A DNA stretch of 41,179 nucleotides from positions 1-41,179 of the forward strand of contig JAKPQA010000141.1 in the NCBI GenBank assembly GCA_029547025.1, written 5' to 3'. The notes under the pieces are model-generated. The model saw only the letters and a program-made list of their open reading frames with translations. It had not been told where the DNA came from and ran no database searches. Below, piece by piece: positions 26,306 through 37,400 of the stretch. The stretch is from Armatimonadota bacterium. GTDB lineage: Bacteria > Armatimonadota > Zipacnadia > UBA1398 > JAKPQA01. Positions within the stretch are counted from its first letter, which is position 1; each line of letters opens with the position of its first letter. The position numbers and the translations under genes are program-made.

Positions 26306-26761
26306 GTGGCTGTTTTGACCGTGGAACGCCGCATTGGTGCCCCCATCGACCGCGTCTACGCCTTGGCGCGCGACGTGGAGCGATTCCCGGAGATCATGCC
26401 GGATGTCGAGAGCGTGGAGATCCTCTCGCGCGACGGGAGCCACACCACGTCGCGCTGGGTCGGCGTAGTTCGCCAGTTCAACCGCCGCTTGGTGTGGGTG
26501 GAGGAAGACCAGTGGGACGATGTGGCCCACACGTGCGAGTTCCATCAGGTCGAGGGCGACTTCGCGCGCTATGAAGGCACGTGGGCGTTCGCTCGCGATG
26601 GCGACGCGACCCATGCACGCCTGACCATCGACTATGAGATCGAGGTGCCGCTCATCGGTGCCTTGATCAAAGGCGTCATCGCCAAACTGATGCGGGCCAA
26701 CTGCGAGGGCATGCTCGCGGCGCTGGCCCAGGCCGCGGAGAGCTCGGCGGGCATCGAGTGA
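26306..26761 (+). CDS. SRPBCC (COQ10/RatA-like, polyketide cyclase fold) protein
   Basis: 151 residues from GTG 26306, with GAGGAG eight bases upstream; the longer frame overlaps the YkgJ gene. The helix-grip START/SRPBCC fold is visible: RRIGAPIDRVYALARDVERFPEIMPDVESVEIL, then beta strands (TTSRWVGVVRQFNRRLVWVEED, YEGTWAFARD), and a long C-terminal helix LIGALIKGVIAKLMRANCEGMLAALAQ. RatA/COQ10 relatives bind lipids or quinones or the 50S ribosome; the role here is unknown. It is two bases from the YkgJ-type stop, so the two genes are likely translated together. Confidence 0.8.
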   Translation: MAVLTVERRIGAPIDRVYALARDVERFPEIMPDVESVEILSRDGSHTTSRWVGVVRQFNRRLVWVEEDQWDDVAHTCEFHQVEGDFARYEGTWAFARDGDATHARLTIDYEIEVPLIGALIKGVIAKLMRANCEGMLAALAQAAESSAGIE

Positions 26762-26832
26762 CGGTCAGGAGGACACCGTGCCCTCGGCAGGAATACTAAC
26801 GTTTCATCCCGGGCCCAGGGGTGGGTGACGCC

Positions 26833-28229
26833 GTGCCCTCAGACATTATCGTGCAGAAGTTCGGTGGCACCTCGGTTGCAGATGCCACCATGCGTGGGCA
26901 CGCCATCCGGCGCGTGATGGCCGCCCGTCACGCCGGATTGAGGCCGGTGGTTGTGGTGTCGGCCATGGGCCGATCGGGCGATCCGTACGCCACCGACACA
27001 CTGATCGCCGAGGCGCGCAAGGTCGACCCCGACATTATGCCGCGCGAGCTCGACCTGGTCATGGCGTGTGGCGAGATCATCTCGACGGCCCTGATGGCGG
27101 CGGCCATCCGGGCCGGATCAGGCATCGACACGGTCGCCCTAACGGGGGGGCAGGCCGGAATCACCACCGATGCCCATTTCGGTAGCAGCCGCATTCTCTC
27201 GCTGGACTCGGCCTGCATCCTGGACTACACGCGCCAGGGCAAGATCCCCGTGGTTGCCGGGTTCCAGGGCGTGACCGACACCGAGTTCGGCGGCCTGCAT
27301 GGCGCCATCACCACCCTGGGGCGCGGCGGGAGCGACACGACCGCATCGGCCATCGGCGCTGCCGTGGATGCCACGGGCGTTGAGATCTACACCGACGTGG
27401 ACGGGGTCATGACCGCCGACCCGCGAGTCGTTCCCTCGGCCCGAAGGCTGCGAAGCGTCACGTACCATGAGGTATCGGAGATGGCCCACCTGGGCGCCCG
27501 TGTCCTGCACCCGCGGGCCGCCGAGATCGCCATGGATTACGCAATACCCCTCTGGGTGAAGTCGACGGCACTGGGGGGCCAGGGCTCCCTGATCACCCAT
27601 GAGCAAGCGCTCGTCCCGGACACGGCCGACGCCACCGGGGTCGCCAACACCGGCCCCTGTTCGCACGTGACGCTGTCGATCCTCAATGATCGGGACCGTG
27701 ACCATGTCTCCCTGGAGATCTTCCGCCTGCTGGCCACGGCCGGGATCCCCATCTACTTCGTCTCCAGCACCGACACGACCATCGCTTTCGTGGTCGACAA
27801 GAGCCGTCTGCGGGACCTGCGTTCGGCCCTGAACGCCATCGTGATACCCATCCGGCGACCGGGGTCGACACTGACCCGCTTCTACCTGCTGTCGGCCGAG
27901 GACCGGGGCCCGACCTTCGCGGTTCAGAAACGGATCCTGAGCGACGCCGGTCCCGACTTCACCACCGTCATCGTACCCGTCACCATCGGCGAGGACACCC
28001 GCGTCGTGTCCCTGATCGGCCGGCGCCTTCAGGAGTCGGTGGGGGTCGTCGCCCGGTTCGTCGACTGCCTTCTTCGGGCGAGGATCCGGCCCCGGCAGTT
28101 GGCGGACTCGAAGATCTCGCTCTCCTGTCTGGTCGACGAGCAGGATTACGAGCGCGCGGCTCGTGCCTTGCATGAGGAGTTCATCGAGCGGTCGTGGGCG
28201 ACGGACACGACTGAGGGAGGGTATTCACT

Positions 28230-28233
<4 letters not shown>
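26833..28233 (+). CDS. lysC: Aspartate kinase
   Basis: 466 residues from GTG 26833, preceded by GGGGTGGG at seven bases; GTG 26821 would add four residues but lacks spacing to a Shine-Dalgarno. The kinase domain opens [13 protein letters not shown], the nucleotide-binding Lys-Phe-Gly-Gly-Thr signature, and continues [17 protein letters not shown], then [16 protein letters not shown] and [17 protein letters not shown]. Two ACT domains follow from about residue 290 ([14 protein letters not shown]...). It phosphorylates aspartate, the first step to lysine, methionine, threonine and diaminopimelate. The ACT part is diverged enough that the feedback inhibitor cannot be predicted. Its stop overlaps guaB by four bases (GTGA), an unusual pairing. 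Confidence 0.92.
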
Positions 28234-29690
<1,457 letters not shown>

Positions 29691-29702
29691 GTGGTGTCAG
29701 AT

Positions 29703-29752
29703 ACCGGAAGCATATTCCGGTCATGCGGGTCCTCATTCCCACCATCGGTGGG
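29703..29752 (+). other. Two hairpins following guaB (possible U-less terminator)
   Basis: ACCGGAA (29703-29709)/TTCCGGT (29715-29721) with a 5-base loop, and CCCACC (29738-29743)/GGTGGG (29747-29752) with a 3-base loop, lie 12-62 bp after the stop. No T tract is present. Confidence 0.45.
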
Positions 29753-29753
29753 C

Positions 29754-29762
29754 TGTGGATAA
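29754..29762. promoter_or_regulatory. Single perfect DnaA box TGTGGATAA
   Basis: TGTGGATAA is the exact complement of the consensus DnaA box TTATCCACA. It is the only one found in this spacer upstream of the sigma-factor gene. It may be chance or a regulatory site; see the rejection of an origin. Confidence 0.3.
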
Positions 29763-29975
29763 CCTCAGCCATGGCTTGCAGGAAGCGCGTTTGAGCTACT
29801 GGGGCGTCGGGGTTCGGTTCGACAAAGGGCCGGACGCAAGCTGCCGGATGCCTGACCCGGAAGGGCACTGCCACCAGTTGCCGCTTCGGCGGGTTCGCTC
29901 CCCGGAGGCCCACCCCACCGATTTCGGACCGCGATTGACAACTACAAGGACGTTTGTGACCCCTTGTTATTCCGC
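29763..29975. other. Gene-free spacer between guaB and the sigma-factor promoter
   Basis: No convincing gene or RNA was seen. A second TTGACA at 29935-29940 has no good -10 partner. The sequence becomes AT-richer toward 29940-29980. Confidence 0.3.
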
Positions 29976-30012
29976 TTGACACCCCCTGTACGGCGGCGGT
30001 ACACTCCCGCCG
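29976..30012 (+). promoter_or_regulatory. Near-consensus promoter with a dyad around its -10 box
   Basis: TTGACA (29976-29981), an 18-base spacer and TACACT (30000-30005) form a strong sigma-70-type promoter for the sigma-factor gene, with the start near 30012. The bases CGGCGG (29994-29999) and CCGCCG (30007-30012) are inverted repeats exactly flanking the -10 hexamer, a plausible operator for a repressor. Confidence 0.6.
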
Positions 30013-30042
30013 TTCTGATCACGGGATCCGGGGGATGCACCT

Positions 30043-30678
30043 GTGGCCGACGCCGAGAGAAGCTGCTTCGATCGCATGCCTGACGAGCTCGTCGTATCAC
30101 TGGGTAAGAGCGGGGATGTCGCGGCGACCGAGTATCTGCTCCGGAAGTACCGATCCGTTGTCCTCTACAAGTCCCGCAACTATTTCCTGCACGGTGCCGA
30201 CCGGGATGACATGATCCAGGAGGGAATGGTCGGCCTGTTCAAGGCGATCCGCGACTTCCGGGCGGACCGCGCCTGTTCGTTCCGCACCTTCGCCGATGTC
30301 TGCATCACGCGGCAGATGATCACCGCGGTGAAGAGCAGCACCGGCCAACGCCAACTGCCTCTCACCTACGCCAGCTCCCTGAGTCCGGGCTCGCGGGACG
30401 ACGGAGCCATGGACCGGCTGGACGTGCCCGCCGACGCCGATGTGGTCGACCCCGAGCAGCTCCTGATCGCCCGGGAGACCGTCCGCGAGCTTCGCTCGGT
30501 GCTCCGCCAGAACCTGAGCGAGTTCGAATGGAACGTCTTCGTCGGTTTCTCCCAGGGCAAGTCCTATCAGGAGATCGCGGACGAGCAGGGCAGCACGCCC
30601 AAGTCGGTCGATAACGCTCTGTGCCGCGTCCGGCGTAAGGTCCAGAGGTTCCGAGCCCAGTCCATGGCAGTGAGCTGA
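30043..30678 (+). CDS. sigH: SigH-like RNA polymerase sigma factor
   Basis: 211 residues from GTG 30043, with GGGGGAT about eight bases upstream. Region 2 (about 26-98) reads ATEYLLRKYRSVVLYKSRNY, FLHGADRDDMIQEGMVGLFK, AIRDFRADRACSFRTFADVC and ITRQMITAVKSSTGQRQ. This is the characteristic pattern of Spo0H/SigH sigma factors (IGADREDxxQEGMIGLYKAIRDFR). Region 4 (about 150-205) has the helix-turn-helix EWNVFVGFSQGKSYQEIADEQGSTPKSVDNALCRVRRKV. In Firmicutes SigH drives stationary-phase and sporulation genes; its role in this organism is unknown. It has its own promoter, and downstream runs the M48 protease gene. The symbol is given by homology only. Confidence 0.85.
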   Translation: MADAERSCFDRMPDELVVSLGKSGDVAATEYLLRKYRSVVLYKSRNYFLHGADRDDMIQEGMVGLFKAIRDFRADRACSFRTFADVCITRQMITAVKSSTGQRQLPLTYASSLSPGSRDDGAMDRLDVPADADVVDPEQLLIARETVRELRSVLRQNLSEFEWNVFVGFSQGKSYQEIADEQGSTPKSVDNALCRVRRKVQRFRAQSMAVS

Positions 30679-30761
30679 TCGCGGGCTTCGGGCCTTCGGA
30701 CGCGTCCGGGTCCGGCGCCGCACCCCGAGCGGCGGCCGGAATGGCTGCCGCACCCCGCCCA

Positions 30762-30796
30762 TCTGCCACGTTTTGGAGCGAACGCCTCGTGGCAGA
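30762..30796. repeat. 9 bp inverted repeat with 17-base loop between sigma factor and protease
   Basis: TCTGCCACG (30762-30770) and CGTGGCAGA (30788-30796) are perfect complements. Another small hairpin (CCAG-CGT-CTGG) lies just after it. It could be a terminator of the sigma gene or an operator for the protease gene; no T tract follows the stem. Confidence 0.4.
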
Positions 30797-30856
30797 CCAG
30801 CGTCTGGATATGTGGAGCCAATGCTGTGGCGTGGGTGCCGGCGTGGAGGGGTTCGC

Positions 30857-32041
30857 GTGTCTCGCCGTCGTGGGTTGTGCGTGTTCGTCGTCCTCGTGTT
30901 CGCCGGCCTGGCCCTGACGCCCAGCGCCCGAGCGGCCGACATCGCTCGTTGGCGCCAGAAGTATCCGCTCGAGAAGGAAGTCGAGATCGGCCGCAAGACA
31001 GCCGAGGAGATCGACCGCCAGTACGGTGTCCTCGACGACCCCGAGCAACTGGCGCGAATCCAGGCCATCGTCAATGAGATCGTGGCCGTATCCGACCGGC
31101 CGGACCTCCAGTGCGATGTGAAGATCCTCAGTGTCCCCGTACCCAACGCGATGGCAATCCCGGGTGGCTTCATTCGCTGTACTTCGGGGCTGCTGGATAT
31201 GTGCAACTCGGACGACGAGCTCGCCGCGGTGCTGGCGCACGAGATCGCTCACATGTGCAACTACCATGGCATGAGGCAGGACGAGCGCGACCGCAAGATG
31301 GGCATCTACCAGCTCGGGCTGCAACTGGCGGCCATCGTGGCTGCGCTCAATGGCGCCGATCCCGGCTTCGTGCAGTACGCCGTCGCCGCCGGGTACTTCG
31401 CGCACATGCAGATCATTGTGGGCTACAGCCGCGAGTACGAAGTCGAGGCCGATCGCGACGGCCTGGCCTACCTCATGAAGACCAAGTACAACCCCACGGG
31501 CATGCTGACGACCATGGAGCGCTTCGCCGATCTGGCCACGCGGACGTGGCAGGGCTCCGACGCGCTCCGGGACTTCGACACCCATCCCCCCTCAGCCGCG
31601 CGTGTCGCCGAAGTCGAACGCTATCTGCGGGAAGCCAATGTGAATATCAACCGGGCCGTCGTCCTCCGAGGCTATCGTGCCGTGCCCGAGGAGATCGAGT
31701 ACGCCCCGGGCCAGCGAACCTGGCAGATCTGCTTCGGCGGGAGGCCGGTCTTCCAGGCCAGCCCCGAACCCATCGACGGAAAGACGGCTGAAGAACGCGT
31801 CCACGCTATCGCCACCAGCATGAACATGGTGATCTCCGTCAGTGGCCTCGCCATCCACACCGTCGGCCTCTCGGACCGGAAGGGGTACCCCGAGATCAGC
31901 TTCAGCCAGTACCCCGTGCTGAGGATTCTGGAGCAGGATGCCGCCTTCATGGGCATGGACGCCAAAGCCTACGCCTCACTGGTCCGCGAGCAGCTCATCT
32001 ACGCACTCGACCAGGCGGGGCGTGAGGCGCTGCGGACCTAA
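30857..32041 (+). CDS. Secreted/periplasmic M48 family zinc metalloprotease
   Basis: 394 residues from GTG 30857, with GGAGGGG six bases upstream. The signal peptide is positively charged then hydrophobic (MSRRRGLCVFVVLVFAGLAL, cleavage near Ala26). The peptidase domain has the metal motif AHEIAH (His128-Glu129-x2-His132) and a downstream ExEAD box (Glu195-x-Glu197-Ala-Asp199) supplying the third ligand, as in BepA/LoiP-type M48 proteases. The N-terminal YPLEKEVEIGRKTAEEIDRQYGVLDDP is also family-like. These proteases degrade misfolded outer-membrane proteins. The C-terminal 130 residues include a predicted beta-sandwich of unknown role. Its stop overlaps by three bases with the stop of the convergent GT4 gene. 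Confidence 0.88.
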   Translation: MSRRRGLCVFVVLVFAGLALTPSARAADIARWRQKYPLEKEVEIGRKTAEEIDRQYGVLDDPEQLARIQAIVNEIVAVSDRPDLQCDVKILSVPVPNAMAIPGGFIRCTSGLLDMCNSDDELAAVLAHEIAHMCNYHGMRQDERDRKMGIYQLGLQLAAIVAALNGADPGFVQYAVAAGYFAHMQIIVGYSREYEVEADRDGLAYLMKTKYNPTGMLTTMERFADLATRTWQGSDALRDFDTHPPSAARVAEVERYLREANVNINRAVVLRGYRAVPEEIEYAPGQRTWQICFGGRPVFQASPEPIDGKTAEERVHAIATSMNMVISVSGLAIHTVGLSDRKGYPEISFSQYPVLRILEQDAAFMGMDAKAYASLVREQLIYALDQAGREALRT

Positions 32042-33300
32042 CGGACGCTCGCCACGACGCCATCCCAGAGCGCCTCGTAGCGCTTCGCGATCTGCGTGAT
32101 CTCCATATCGCGCATGACGCGACGCCGGAGCGTGTCGGGCGCGTCGGGATCCACGAGCTCCTCGAGCTCGTCGTCACCTACGTTGTAGTGTGTCTGCGAG
32201 ATGCGTGCCCGCACCACGCCGTGAAGGCCCTCGCCGAGCAGGCTGAGATCCACCATGTCCGAACTGAGCCCGGGCCCCGTACCCTCGACCACGGCCAGGA
32301 GCCGGTCGGCCAAGGCGGCCGTGTCACCCGCCGGGTAGAAGGTCACGCTGGGATCGCCTGCGGCCATGCGCTGATGGGGCTCGATGGCCGTCGCGATGAC
32401 CGGTGCTCCCGCGGCCGCCGCCTCCAGGAGCTCCCAAGGGAACAAGGTCTCATGGCTCGGCAACACCACGACATCCAGTGCGTGATAGATGCGACTCCGG
32501 TCGATGCGGAGGCCCAAGAAGCGCGTGTTGCCCAGGATTCCCGACTGATGGGCATAGTGCTCCATGGCCGCCGAGTCACGGCCGGAGCCGACGATGACGA
32601 ACTCGACCAAAGGCACGCGGCGGGCCACCCGCGCGGCGGCTTCGAGGAAGTCCGCCCAGCCCGACCGCCGGTCGTCAAACTGGCCCACGAGTCCCAGGTG
32701 GAGGGTATACGGGTTCAGCCCCAGTTCCGCCATCAGCATCTCGGCCACGGCAGAAGGCACAAACTCGCGCTTGTCCAGGCCACCGGGGATCTGAGTCGCA
32801 CGATTTCGCAGTCCACGAGGTAGCGCATCGAGACTCAAGGCGGCCAGGGCAGAAGCGCGCCAGATCTGCCGGCGGTTCTGCCAGTGATCGGGCACGGGAG
32901 ACAGCACCGACATCGTCCACGGGACTCGGTAGCGCCGCGCCAACGCCTCGGCCCACGCAGCGGCCGCGAAACCATGCGCGTGGACGAGCTGGGGGGCGAG
33001 GTCACCCAGCTCCGCCACCGCCTGGGCCATGGCACGCCGATCATGGCGGCGGCGGCCTGTGAGACGAACGGCCGCCGTGCGCGCCTTCAGACGAGCCGTA
33101 CGACGCAGCAGGGCCCGATTGGTGTCAGAGATCACGGCCTGTGACCGGCCCAGCCCCGACCGGCGGACCACCGCCTCGCAGAGCTCGGTGACAAACTGCT
33201 GATCACGCAGGCTCTCGCCAAATGCCAAATGCAGGATGCTCGGAACGGCACTCACACCCATGCCATGCGCAAACGGCCCCACAGGGCTCGCCAGGCCCAT
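32038..33300 (-). CDS. GT4-family glycosyltransferase
   Basis: About 420 residues. The start is uncertain: ATG 33300 is chosen because upstream sequence lacks homology, but Met or Val codons just inside (MGVSAVPSILHLAFG) are equally possible, and no good Shine-Dalgarno is seen. It is a GT-B fold: the N-terminal half carries LVHAHGFAAAAWAEALARRY, the C-terminal half carries GLVGQFDDRRSGWADFLEAA, EFVIVGSGRDS and SRIYHALDVVVLPSHETLFP. The GT4 nucleotide-sugar motif E-x7-E reads HETLFPWELLEAAAAGAPVI. It probably transfers a sugar to a lipid-linked or cell-surface glycan; donor and acceptor are unknown. A strong hairpin separates it from the oxidoreductase gene. Confidence 0.85.
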   Translation of the reverse strand: MGLASPVGPFAHGMGVSAVPSILHLAFGESLRDQQFVTELCEAVVRRSGLGRSQAVISDTNRALLRRTARLKARTAAVRLTGRRRHDRRAMAQAVAELGDLAPQLVHAHGFAAAAWAEALARRYRVPWTMSVLSPVPDHWQNRRQIWRASALAALSLDALPRGLRNRATQIPGGLDKREFVPSAVAEMLMAELGLNPYTLHLGLVGQFDDRRSGWADFLEAAARVARRVPLVEFVIVGSGRDSAAMEHYAHQSGILGNTRFLGLRIDRSRIYHALDVVVLPSHETLFPWELLEAAAAGAPVIATAIEPHQRMAAGDPSVTFYPAGDTAALADRLLAVVEGTGPGLSSDMVDLSLLGEGLHGVVRARISQTHYNVGDDELEELVDPDAPDTLRRRVMRDMEITQIAKRYEALWDGVVASVR

Positions 33301-33348
33301 TGTAGGAGAACCCGGGCGCAGGGGGGGCCGGACTCTCAGCATGGGGCT

Positions 33349-33374
33349 CAGAGGGCCGCCCAGGCGGCCCTCTG
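33349..33374 (-). terminator. 11-12 bp GC-rich hairpin after the Gfo/Idh/MocA gene
   Basis: CAGAGGGCCGC (33349-33359) pairs with GCGGCCCTCTG (33364-33374) with a four-base loop (CCAG), starting 13 bases after the stop of the oxidoreductase gene on the minus strand. There is no U tract. It resembles the hairpin at 19813-19846. Confidence 0.6.
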
Positions 33375-33387
33375 CAGCCATCTCGCC

Positions 33388-34401
33388 CTAGAGCGGCAGG
33401 TCGATGGGGCGTCTCTCCGCGATGGACCGATACGCGGCCTCCGCCAACTCCACCGCCGCCCGCCCGTCGCTACCGGGGACGGCGACGGGTGTATCACTGA
33501 GAACCGCCTCCACAAAGAGCCGCACCTCATGTTGCACGGCCGGCTCGACCTCAATGTCGCCGATCTTCTGGGCCTTGACCTCGTCCCCACCCTCGACGCC
33601 GTAACGGATGTAGGCATCGCTCGAGAACCCGTTCTCGATGAAGAACGTGCCCTTCGAGCACTGCACTCGCCCCGTGTAGGCACCCATCCCCGCGTGGCAC
33701 AAGCTACTCGAGTGAAGCCAGCCCACCGCGCCGCTCTTGAACGTGATGCTGGCGAAGACCAAGTCCTCGTAGTCCTGTTCGTCGCAGATGTAGTTGCCGC
33801 CGACCGCATAGACGCGGGCGGCGTCGCCGGCCAGGCAGCGCATGAAGTCCAACTCGTGAGCGTTGATCTCCATCAGGTTCCCGCCCGACTCGGCTCGCCG
33901 GAGACGCCACGGCACGCCGTAGTCCCCGCCCCAGCGGCCACCGATCCGCTCGATGCTAATGGCCAACACGTCACCGTACGCGCCGGACCCGATCTGGTCC
34001 CGGAGCCAATGGAACGCCGGGATGTACCGGAGGACCTGCGCCACCATGAGCTGAGTGCCGGCCCGGTCGGCGGCCGCGATCATGGCGTTGCAGTCGGCCA
34101 CGGTGGGTGCCATCGGCTTCTCGCACAGCACATGCTTGCCCGACGCAACGGCGCACTCGACCATGGGCCGGTGCATGAAAGGCGGGGAGGCAACGATCAC
34201 CGCATCGACGCCTGCCTCGGCGACCAGCCTCCCATAGTCCGTGTAGACATCCGCGGCAAACTTGTCGCCCGCCTCACGCGCCCGCGCCTCGTCGGTATCG
34301 CACACGGCGGCGATGGTCGAGTTCGGCAGTTCGTGACAGGGCGTGGCCAGGGACAAACCCATGCCACCGCACCCGAGCAGTCCAACCTTCAGCTGCGCCA
34401 T
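33388..34401 (-). CDS. Gfo/Idh/MocA family NAD(P)-dependent oxidoreductase
   Basis: 337 residues from ATG 34401. The N-terminal Rossmann fold has GLLGCGGMG (8-16) and an Asp after strand 2 (AVCDTDEA) suited to NAD(H). The family's catalytic Lys is in HVLCEKPMAPT (Glu94-Lys95-Pro96). The C-terminal alpha/beta domain begins near 125 and includes GGNLMEINAHELDFMRCLAG, with a His suited to substrate binding. Members oxidise or reduce sugars, inositols and amino-sugars, and can also act as glycosidases by transient redox. It lies 83 bp downstream of the second GH-A giant gene and probably belongs to that operon; a hairpin follows the stop. The substrate is unknown. Confidence 0.88.
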   Translation of the reverse strand: MAQLKVGLLGCGGMGLSLATPCHELPNSTIAAVCDTDEARAREAGDKFAADVYTDYGRLVAEAGVDAVIVASPPFMHRPMVECAVASGKHVLCEKPMAPTVADCNAMIAAADRAGTQLMVAQVLRYIPAFHWLRDQIGSGAYGDVLAISIERIGGRWGGDYGVPWRLRRAESGGNLMEINAHELDFMRCLAGDAARVYAVGGNYICDEQDYEDLVFASITFKSGAVGWLHSSSLCHAGMGAYTGRVQCSKGTFFIENGFSSDAYIRYGVEGGDEVKAQKIGDIEVEPAVQHEVRLFVEAVLSDTPVAVPGSDGRAAVELAEAAYRSIAERRPIDLPL

Positions 34402-34484
34402 GACTCCGATCGATCTCCCGTCTCACTTGGTGTGTGGAGCCGCAGTGTGTTCGGGACCACGAACGAACGCCCCTCCGCGCTCCA

Positions 34485-37400
34485 TCACGGCTCGCGCCAG
34501 CGCAGACCAGGTGTCTTTCCCTCATCGACGGCGCGCCAGAACGCGTCCTTCACATCCGCGTACAGGCCCTGGATGCCGTTGGCGTGCTTGTACCGGTCGA
34601 TCTCGATCCAGGCGTCGGGCCGCGGGATTGGGCGGGCCGCCTTCATCCGCTCTGCGTAGTCGTGGATGGCGTGAGTCGACGGCCGCCATGTCCGGTCCGG
34701 GTTCAGAATCCCGTAGTCACTGTTCTCGCCGTAGCGGAAACCTCCAGGGAACCACCAACAGACGGTCCCATTGGCACCGGACTTCAGCACCATCTCGTAG
34801 AAGTCACGGTAGAACTGGCCCTGGAACCCGAGCGCCTCAGGCTTGTCGCGCATCGCCTGCAGGTCCCAGACCGAGTAGCCAAACTCGGCCCACATGATCG
34901 GCAGTTCGGGATCACACGCCCGGGCGTAGGCCGCCTCGAACCAGCCCGGTTTGACGGCCTCCCAGTCGCCGATCCGGCCATAGCCCTCGGGGGCGAATAT
35001 GTCCACCGCGCCCGCGAGGGCCTGGAGGTCGTAGGGCATCCATCCCTGACCGCAGGTTGGGTTCCCCGCCTCGGTCATGCGGAAGCTGACCAAGTGGTGT
35101 GGGTCCACCGACCGCACCAGGCGGCGGGCCTCAGCGTACTTGTCGTGAACTAGGCCATTGACGAACCGGCGGTAGTCCAGGACCATCGCCAGCCACTCAC
35201 CATCGGCGGCCACCTGCGTGTCACTGGGGCCGGTCACCTTCCCGTCTGCGTTGCGAGGGATGGGGAAACCCCAGGCCTTCTCGGCGGCCTCGACCGAGCC
35301 ATACCGCGCTTGTACCCACTGCTCCCACTGGGGGTCCCAGACCGACCGCGCGGCATAGGGCCCGAAAAACGGCTCCCAGGCCAGGTCGTAGGCGAACACA
35401 TCATCACACTCAGCCAGCTTGTGCTTCTCGATCAGCGCCCGCATCTCGTCCCATCGAAAGTCCATGGGGGTCCCCGGCCGCAGCGAGAGGTTTACCTTCA
35501 GCCCATGCCGCCGGCAGCGGGTGAGCAGATCCCACAGGTTCCTGGAATCGAGCGATCGGTAGTAGATGAACACGCTCACCATGTTCATCCCGATCTCCTC
35601 GCAGGCCGTCAGGTCCCACTCGATGATGTCGGGGTCATACGGCTGAGGGTCGAGGAAGAACTCGAAGTAGGGGCCGTCCTCGATGCCGACACCACTCGAC
35701 GGCATGTAGTTGACGCCGTGGGGGTACCACTGCTTCCCGTCGAGGATGAAGTCGCCGCCCTTGACCGTCACGAACTTCGCGGGAGCGTGCGGCCGCCATA
35801 GGGTGAGCGGGTGCTCGAGCCGGTCGGTGACGGCACCATCGCGTTCAAGTGTGACACGGACCCGATAATCGGCACCCTCGAGGATTCCCGGCTGCCAGGT
35901 CCAGTCAACGACCCGGCGATCCCCTGGCCTCACGTGGACCTGCGCGTCCCGGCTGAACAGAGGCGTCTCCGCCCTGGCTGAGAGCACCTCGACCCGGACG
36001 CGACAGCGCGCTTCGCCGCGGCCGAACCCCACGACCTGCGCCCCCAGGTGGATTGGCTCACCATCCTCGTAGACGTAGTACTGGCTCCCTCCCTCGTAGA
36101 GAAACACGCCATCGATCATTCGCTCAGCCAGACGGGCCAGCTCCCGGCTGACTCGCGGGTCACCGAAGTAGCCCGCATCCGGCGCGGGCATCGAGAGCCA
36201 GCAACCGCCGGCGAAGGGCTCGGCGCCGTTGATGATGAGCGCCGCGGCGAAACCCGCCAGCTCATCGCCGTTCCGAACCGCCCGCACCAGGGGAACGAAG
36301 CGCCAGCGGCGGCCCTTCTCGAAGCCAGTCCCCTGCGGTCTGGGATGAACCGCCTGGCAAGCCTCGGCCTCAGGAAGGCGCGCCAGCGACCAGATCACCT
36401 GCCGTGGATCCGCCCGCAACTCGTCGATGTCCACCGCCTCGTAGATCTTGTACAGGGGCGAGATGCCCTCGAGCTGCGGAGCCCTGGTCTCCGACACGAG
36501 GCGGCTGAGCTCAGCCGCCTCGGGGGTCATGGCAGCGGTGCCAATCTCATCGACCCAGACATCGTGGTCGCCCGTCGGTATGCCGGTGGTATGGGTGAAG
36601 GCGAGCCCGAGCACCAGCTTGGCCGCGTTCTCCGGCCGAAAGTGGTCGCCGGCGTCCCCTCGGCCGGGGCTGGCGCCGTCGTGCCAGTAGGCGAAGGCCG
36701 ACGCGGGTATGGCATAGGGCTTCCATTGGGTCGTGAGCGGCACCACGGCGATCCAGCGCGACCCATCCTTCTCGCGCCACTCGACCGACAGCTGGCTCGT
36801 GCGCTCTCCGCCCTTGGCCCAGAAGCATGTCAGATCGTGCCCCGGCCCAAACGGACCGTCGAGCACCGGCGTCGCGAAGGTGTCCCACCCCTTCAGGTCC
36901 CTGATGGCGATGTGGGCGCACCGGGCCGAACCCCGAGCCCCACCCGCCTCGACCACCACGGACGAGCCCTGGTCGCCATTGCTCTCGCGAGTCCATTCGG
37001 CCACCGAGCCGTTCTCGAAATCCGCGAAGGCGGGCCACTGGAGCGACTCGACCAACTGCCGCTGGACAGCCTCCTCGGGCACCCACTTCCCCTCGACCGG
37101 CCACAGCAGCGTCTCGAAAGCCGGCCCACCCAACACCATCAGGTGTCCCCTGGAATGGGCGAAAGCCGATACGGTCTCGAGGCAGGGCCCCGGGAACCGT
37201 CTTGGGTTGACGAGCACCAGCAGATCGAAGCGGTCGCGGGTCACCAGGAACGGGTTCGACATGGCCTCCACGGTCAACGTCGTCACCGACAGGCCACGCG
37301 CGGCCAGGGCCTCGACCAGAGCTGGCGAGACGTCATCGGCTGGGTCCGCCGCGAAAACGGCGATGTTCCCCCTCTCGGACGGCTTGTAGCCCAGCGCCCG

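Noticed and set aside
29754-29762. Replication origin suggested by the perfect DnaA box
   Set aside because: Only one box was found, with no cluster, no AT-rich unwinding region and no dnaA or dnaN gene; kept only as a possible regulatory site.
33229-34659. 476-codon plus-strand open frame
   Set aside because: It lies antisense to the Gfo/Idh/MocA gene and the glycosyltransferase start, with a composition typical of shadow frames in high-GC DNA and no recognisable domains.
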